Below, one piece after another: positions 59,651 to 64,000 of a stretch of 64,000 nt of DNA. Within the stretch, counting starts at the first letter, position 1. Each line of letters starts with the position of its first letter. This stretch comes from Parasitella parasitica (Eukaryota > Mucoromycota > Mucoromycetes > Mucorales > Mucoraceae), in contig MU619394.1 in NCBI GenBank assembly GCA_025201805.1, positions 1 to 64,000 on the forward strand, read 5' to 3'. The notes beneath the pieces were generated by a model, which saw only the letters and a list, made by a program, of their open reading frames with translations, did no database searches and had not been told where the DNA came from. A program made the translations under genes and the position numbers.

Positions 59651-62219
59651 ATGAAAAATTCAGAAAAAGCGGTTAAAAAAACAACAAACAAGATAGTAAA
59701 CAGTGCAGACGACTCTGGTACGAAATACTTTGAAGACAAAAACTACAAGGTCGAAAACCCACTGGATGTGGAATACGTCAATGAGGTTCATGTAACTGAT
59801 TTTATGAAGGCACTTGCTTACGATCCCGTCAAAGGGGTTGATACATCAAATGCTGAACATATCTCGGCATGGACAGATGCACTTCCAGTGAGAAGTACTT
59901 CCAGTAGCACTAGAAATCAAAAAAAACCTTCCAAGAGAAAATTAAGAGAACAAGAAGCAGCAAAACCAAAGGGTATATCTCACTCTCTGCTACAATACCC
60001 CTTGATCGTAAGTTTGTTTGACTTTTATCCTTGCATTGCTGTTACTGAATCGGATGTCTATAGCTCATAATCGGCCTCATCATGTTTGTTGAATTGGTTG
60101 CTTATATATCGCTACGTCAAATTGTTCGCATTTGGGAAAATTTGTTTAGTTGGTAAGAGCATCACCATGATGGTATCTAGTACAATATACTAATATAAGA
60201 AAAATAGGAGAGGCAAAAAAAGGACGCTTCGAAACAACCTACGAGCCTCCAAGACTTACAAGGAATGGTGCGAATCTGCTGACGCTTTGGACAAATACAT
60301 GCATAAGGATGAGTGGAAAAAGACAATTCCTTTTGCATATTATGACTATCGTTTGCTACAGAAAGTCGTTAAACATTTGAAAATGTACCGTCAAGGTGAT
60401 ACAATTGAGGATACAACCAAGCTGATGGATGTGTTGTATGTATGTTTGAAACAGAATTTTGCTGGAATCGAGAATGCGAAACTATACAGCAACACTTATT
60501 TGGGCACAAAATTTCTGATTGAGGAATACGTTGAAGAAGTTACTCGGTCCATTGAAGCACTTGCGACAAACAAGCATATTGCTGACGAAGAGAAAAGACT
60601 CGCTTTCAAATTGTATTCCAAGAATTACGGTCGCACGGCATTTTGCTTATCAGGTGGTGCTGGCTTTGGATACTATCATTTGGGCGTCATTCGAGCATTG
60701 TTGGATCGTGGATTGTTGCCTTCCATCATCACAGGCACATCTGCTGGATCACTTATGGGGGCGATTGTGTGTACTCGTACAAACGAAGAATTGGGTCAGA
60801 TTTTGAATCCTGAATTATCCCGCAGAATTCGCATTTGTCAGGATAGCTGGCCGACTAAACTCTTCCGGTTTGTCTCACAAGGATCTTTGTTTGATGCTGA
60901 ACAATGGTGCCGCGAGGCAATGTGGTTTTGTAAAGGCTCACTTACATTTAAAGAAGCCCATGAGAGAACTGGCCGTATCTTCAATGTGTCAGTCATCCCG
61001 TATGATCCTCATTCTCCACCCAAGCTCTTGAATTACCTCACAGCGCCAGATTGTGTCATTTGGAGCGCCGTGCTTGCTTCGGCTGCGATCCCTGGTGTAA
61101 GTTGTATTATACATTATGCCCACTGTTTGGGGACATTGGGGTTAATGGAACTAAACACATCTCTTGCGGTTTTAGATTTTGAATCCCGTGGTTCTTATGC
61201 AAAAGAAGCGCAACTCCACGCATTTGATTCCTTACAATTATGGACACAAGTTTAAGGATGGCAGTTTATCCACAGATATTCCTACCTTGGCTCTGAACAC
61301 TCAATTCAATGTCAATTATACTATCGTTAGCCAAGTAAATCCCCATGTACATGTCTTTTTCTACGCTAATCAAGGTAGTCCTGGAAGACCAGTAACCCAT
61401 CTACAAGGCCGTGGATGGCGTGGCGGCTTCTTGGCATCTACAATTGAACAAATGTTGAAGCTGGATTTAGCAAAGTGGCTTAAAGTTCTGAGATCTTTAA
61501 AGCTACTACCAAAAGTGCATGATCAAGATTGGAGTTCAGTTTGGTTACAAAAGTTTGACGGCAATGTTACTATATTGGTAAGCTCATAATCATTGCAATA
61601 CACACCAAAGACGAAAGCAAGGCTTATTTATTTTCCATACTGCTAAACATTTTTATAGCCTAAATCCGACCTCTCAGATTGGCTCTACACTGTCGCAGAT
61701 CCTGACCCTGATAGACTCAAGAAATTGATGAGTATTGGTCAGATTCGAACCTGGCCTAAGGTCTCGATGATTTCCAATAGAATGCGTATTGAATCATCTA
61801 TAGAAAAAGTTCGTAAAATGATCCGCATGTCATCCAGTAAGAACAGCCGTGCTTTTAGTCGATCTAATAGTCAGTACGATGCCGAAAACGACAAGTTATC
61901 ACAATATTTTGATAATCAAGATGCTATAAACAATTGCCTGAATCACAGCGATGTGGGTAGTGGCGATGAATTAGTATTCTTAAGCCGACGTCGTGTAAGT
62001 ATGCCTGATGGCTCCTCCCAGCATTTGCAAGACAAGGATTTCTTCAAGGAGCAAAAGAGAAGACGCAAATTTATGGCGCAGTTTTTGGATTCATCAAAAG
62101 AGCAAGGAAGCAACAGCACTCAGCCTTCTACTCTCTTGTTCGATTCTCATTCAGATGATTCAGACTCTTTTTCTTCACCTCCACCAAGTTCTCCAGAAGA
62201 CTATATTCCCCATCATTAA
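59651..62219 (+). CDS. patatin-type triacylglycerol lipase (TGL3/4/5 family)
   Basis: Exons 59651-60007, 60064-60152, 60208-61096, 61176-61577 and 61659-62219 give 765 aa. A basic N-terminal region leads to a hydrophobic segment (LILIIGLIMFVELVAYISLR) likely to insert in a lipid droplet or membrane. The family-specific region KEWCESADALDKYM ... EWKKTIPFAYYDYRLLQKVV precedes the patatin domain, which holds the oxyanion motif CLSGGAGFGYYHLGV, the nucleophile GTSAGS (Ser near residue 326) and the dyad Asp in KDGSLSTDIP. The C-terminal tail is Ser-rich. These enzymes hydrolyse stored triacylglycerol on lipid droplets. Confidence 0.94.
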
Positions 62220-62424
62220 AATCTTCAAATTTTTCGTTTCTATTTTAATTTATTTCTATTTCTTCTTGCATAAACATCCATAAATATAGAATAAAGGAAA
62301 ACAGAACAGTAATGCATACACATGATATTTGAAAAACAAAAACTTCAAAAGCTTGACATCAGATCACATATTAAAAAATGGGTCACCAATAAAGAAATTT
62401 AATGCATGCTTTTTATTTTGCCTC

Positions 62425-62795
62425 TTACAATCCTTTTTCACAATTCAAGCATCTCTGCCAGAACGTCAAAGAATGCTTTATCCAATTCTCGCAGCCTTCT
62501 CTGCTGATGTAAAATGATGCATTGCGAATACGATCAGAGATTTTTTTATTCTGCCTGACAGAAGAGGGATCGTTATTTACAACAGTCTTCAGCTTGGACC
62601 AAAACTCTTCGATTGGATTCAAAAAAGGAGAATAAGGGGGCAAAAAGAGAAGTTTATAGCCACGTTGATCTGCCATGATTATAGACAGGAGATCATGGCA
62701 ATGTACTTCAATTGAAGATTGAGGATTGTTGTCTAATGATGTGATTTGATACGCTTGTGTAAATTGGAGAATAAAGTCTCTGTTTCAAATCAAGA
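62425..62795 (-). pseudogene. relic Tc1/mariner-type DDE transposase C terminus
   Basis: An open segment reads DFILQFTQAYQITSLDNNPQ ... LFLPPYSPFLNPIEEFWSKL, the DDE_3 C-terminal signature with the final catalytic Glu, and ends at TAA (62427-62425). The upstream part (about 62795-62940) no longer reads as the rest of the catalytic domain, and the usual DNAP motif is missing. No terminal repeats were found. Confidence 0.8.
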
Positions 62796-62940
62796 AGGTT
62801 ATTCATGTAATAAGTAACACAGATCTGAGCACCAGGATAAAGTTTAAGGCTCTGTCAAATCAAAGACGTGTAGCCCTTGCTGTATAACCTCATACCGTAC
62901 CCTGCTGTCAAGTAGATTGTCACTGTGAATTAGTCTTGTC

Positions 62941-64000
62941 AATTAGTAATCTAAATAAGTCACCATAAATTTATGTAGTTGTAAAAAGTATAAATAGCAG
63001 ATGCAATTTCGATCTTAAATAAAGTATCTTTAGTTTTCGTATCTCGTTAAACTTTGGTTTTTATTATCTTTTTTGATCCAACAATTACGTTAAAATAACA
63101 CATTTGCACAACATTTCGCTGTGCGCATTATATTGGGTGAAACGGAGATGATTTTAAAGAGAACACATTCCAATACTATTTTTTGAGATACTAAGCAATG
63201 AAAATTAGGGATATGCGCAATTTGCAATGGAAACATATTTCTGAGCTTGAATTTACCACTGCGAATACAGCTTTTTATTGCAGTGAAGCACTTATTTCAA
63301 TTAAGGAGCAGAGCATGAAACCCAAAAACAACCTGGTTATGTCTTTACATGAATCGATACCCAAGATGCTGTGAAATATGAATATAAAAGCTATTTTCAT
63401 GTGACTTTATGTTTAGGTTAAAATAAATGTCACCTAATCATGACCATCACCTTTTTCCCCGCTTAAAGGCATTAGTCTACAATCTCTGATATCTTTACAA
63501 ACTAGTAAGTGATAAAGACACAACCTTCAGCCAACATCTTATTTTTTTGCGTCCTTCTACAGCATATCCAAGTTTCATGCATCACTGACCATTTTTCAGA
63601 TTTTGCTATGTTTGGACCCCAAACCTCAGATTCGATTTTCAATTTTCAACTTTGGATCAACCTTCAGGGTCATTTTTAGGTACGGATTTGAGGTCCAAAC
63701 TAAGAATCAAGGCTAATACTAGTATGACAACTGTAACTCACTACGTCTTTCGATTCTCGATATCTATCTTTGTTGTCGAGATATTACCACAACTAGATTT
63801 TTCAGATTTTGCGGATTTTACAGTATATGTTCCTATTACAAGTACCTTATTTTGCAACTAAACCAAGTTGACATTCCTAAGTAAAGTAATAAAGCACATT
63901 TTGGTACACTTACTGGTGTTAAACATGTTGTACAAAAGCTCGAATTTGACAATCTAGAGCCAATTTTGTCTTTTTACATTAAACTTTGTCCCCCTATTTC
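62941..64000. other. A+T-rich spacer at window end
   Basis: No gene was recognised. A weak inverted similarity (tttggaccccaaacctcag at about 63610 against gatttgaggtccaaac at about 63685) is the only structure seen. Confidence 0.45.

Noticed and set aside
63600-63700. Weak inverted repeat
   Set aside because: Imperfect match of about 17 bp without target duplication; could be chance in A+T-rich DNA.
1-64000. tRNA, rRNA or CRISPR features
   Set aside because: No cloverleaf with a convincing T-loop, no rRNA-like sequence and no regularly spaced repeats were seen; a tRNAscan run would be decisive.

Overview
The window looks like a nuclear contig of an early-diverging fungus, most likely Mucoromycota (Mucorales-like). 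Genes are A+T-rich, carry many short introns (about 45-90 nt, GT-AG with two probable GC/atypical donors) and are packed in clusters separated by long A+T-rich spacers with relic mobile DNA. Coding content includes a velvet regulator, a RAX2-type polarity protein, peroxisomal hydratase 2, a patatin-type lipase and an ABC-C transporter. No prokaryotic features are present. All gene models were built by hand from splice sites, reading phase and family motifs; no search was run.

Layout. 1-4.4 kb: A+T-rich spacer with one dispersed repeat. 4.4-14 kb: dense cluster of velvet factor (+), mitochondrial nuclease NUC1 (+), a 94-aa coiled-coil protein (+), cytosolic seryl-tRNA synthetase (-), a 133-aa protein (+), an 11-exon mitochondrial carrier (-) and exosome subunit RRP41 (+). 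14.2-20.5 kb: a 1941-aa RAX2-like membrane protein (-) with an unusual long cytoplasmic tail ending in SH3. 20.5-26.9 kb: spacer with a tandem duplication, a lineage-specific multi-exon gene with a homopolymer frameshift, and an assembly gap. 26.9-35.9 kb: ABP1 (+), hydratase 2 (+), ABC-C transporter (-). 36.2-41.2 kb: mobile-DNA island with a decayed Fanzor (eukaryotic TnpB-like RNA-guided nuclease) and a 480-bp pogo-type MITE. 41.3-46.8 kb: 72-aa membrane protein, secreted aspartic protease, GATA factor, serine carboxypeptidase. 48.5-56.9 kb: SAMHD1-like HD phosphohydrolase (+), KA1-containing protein kinase with poly-Q (-), coiled-coil/ankyrin protein (-). 59.6-62.2 kb: patatin-type triacylglycerol lipase (+); then a relic DDE transposase and spacer.

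The genes do not form one pathway. Functional links are loose: ABP1 and the RAX2-SH3 protein are both cortical/actin-polarity proteins, hydratase 2 and the lipase belong to lipid mobilisation and peroxisomal beta-oxidation, and the two proteases are secretory/vacuolar. The strongest candidate for an unusual system is the Fanzor locus. Its RuvC core is open across one intron, but its N-terminal half has an in-frame stop and an apparent frame shift.
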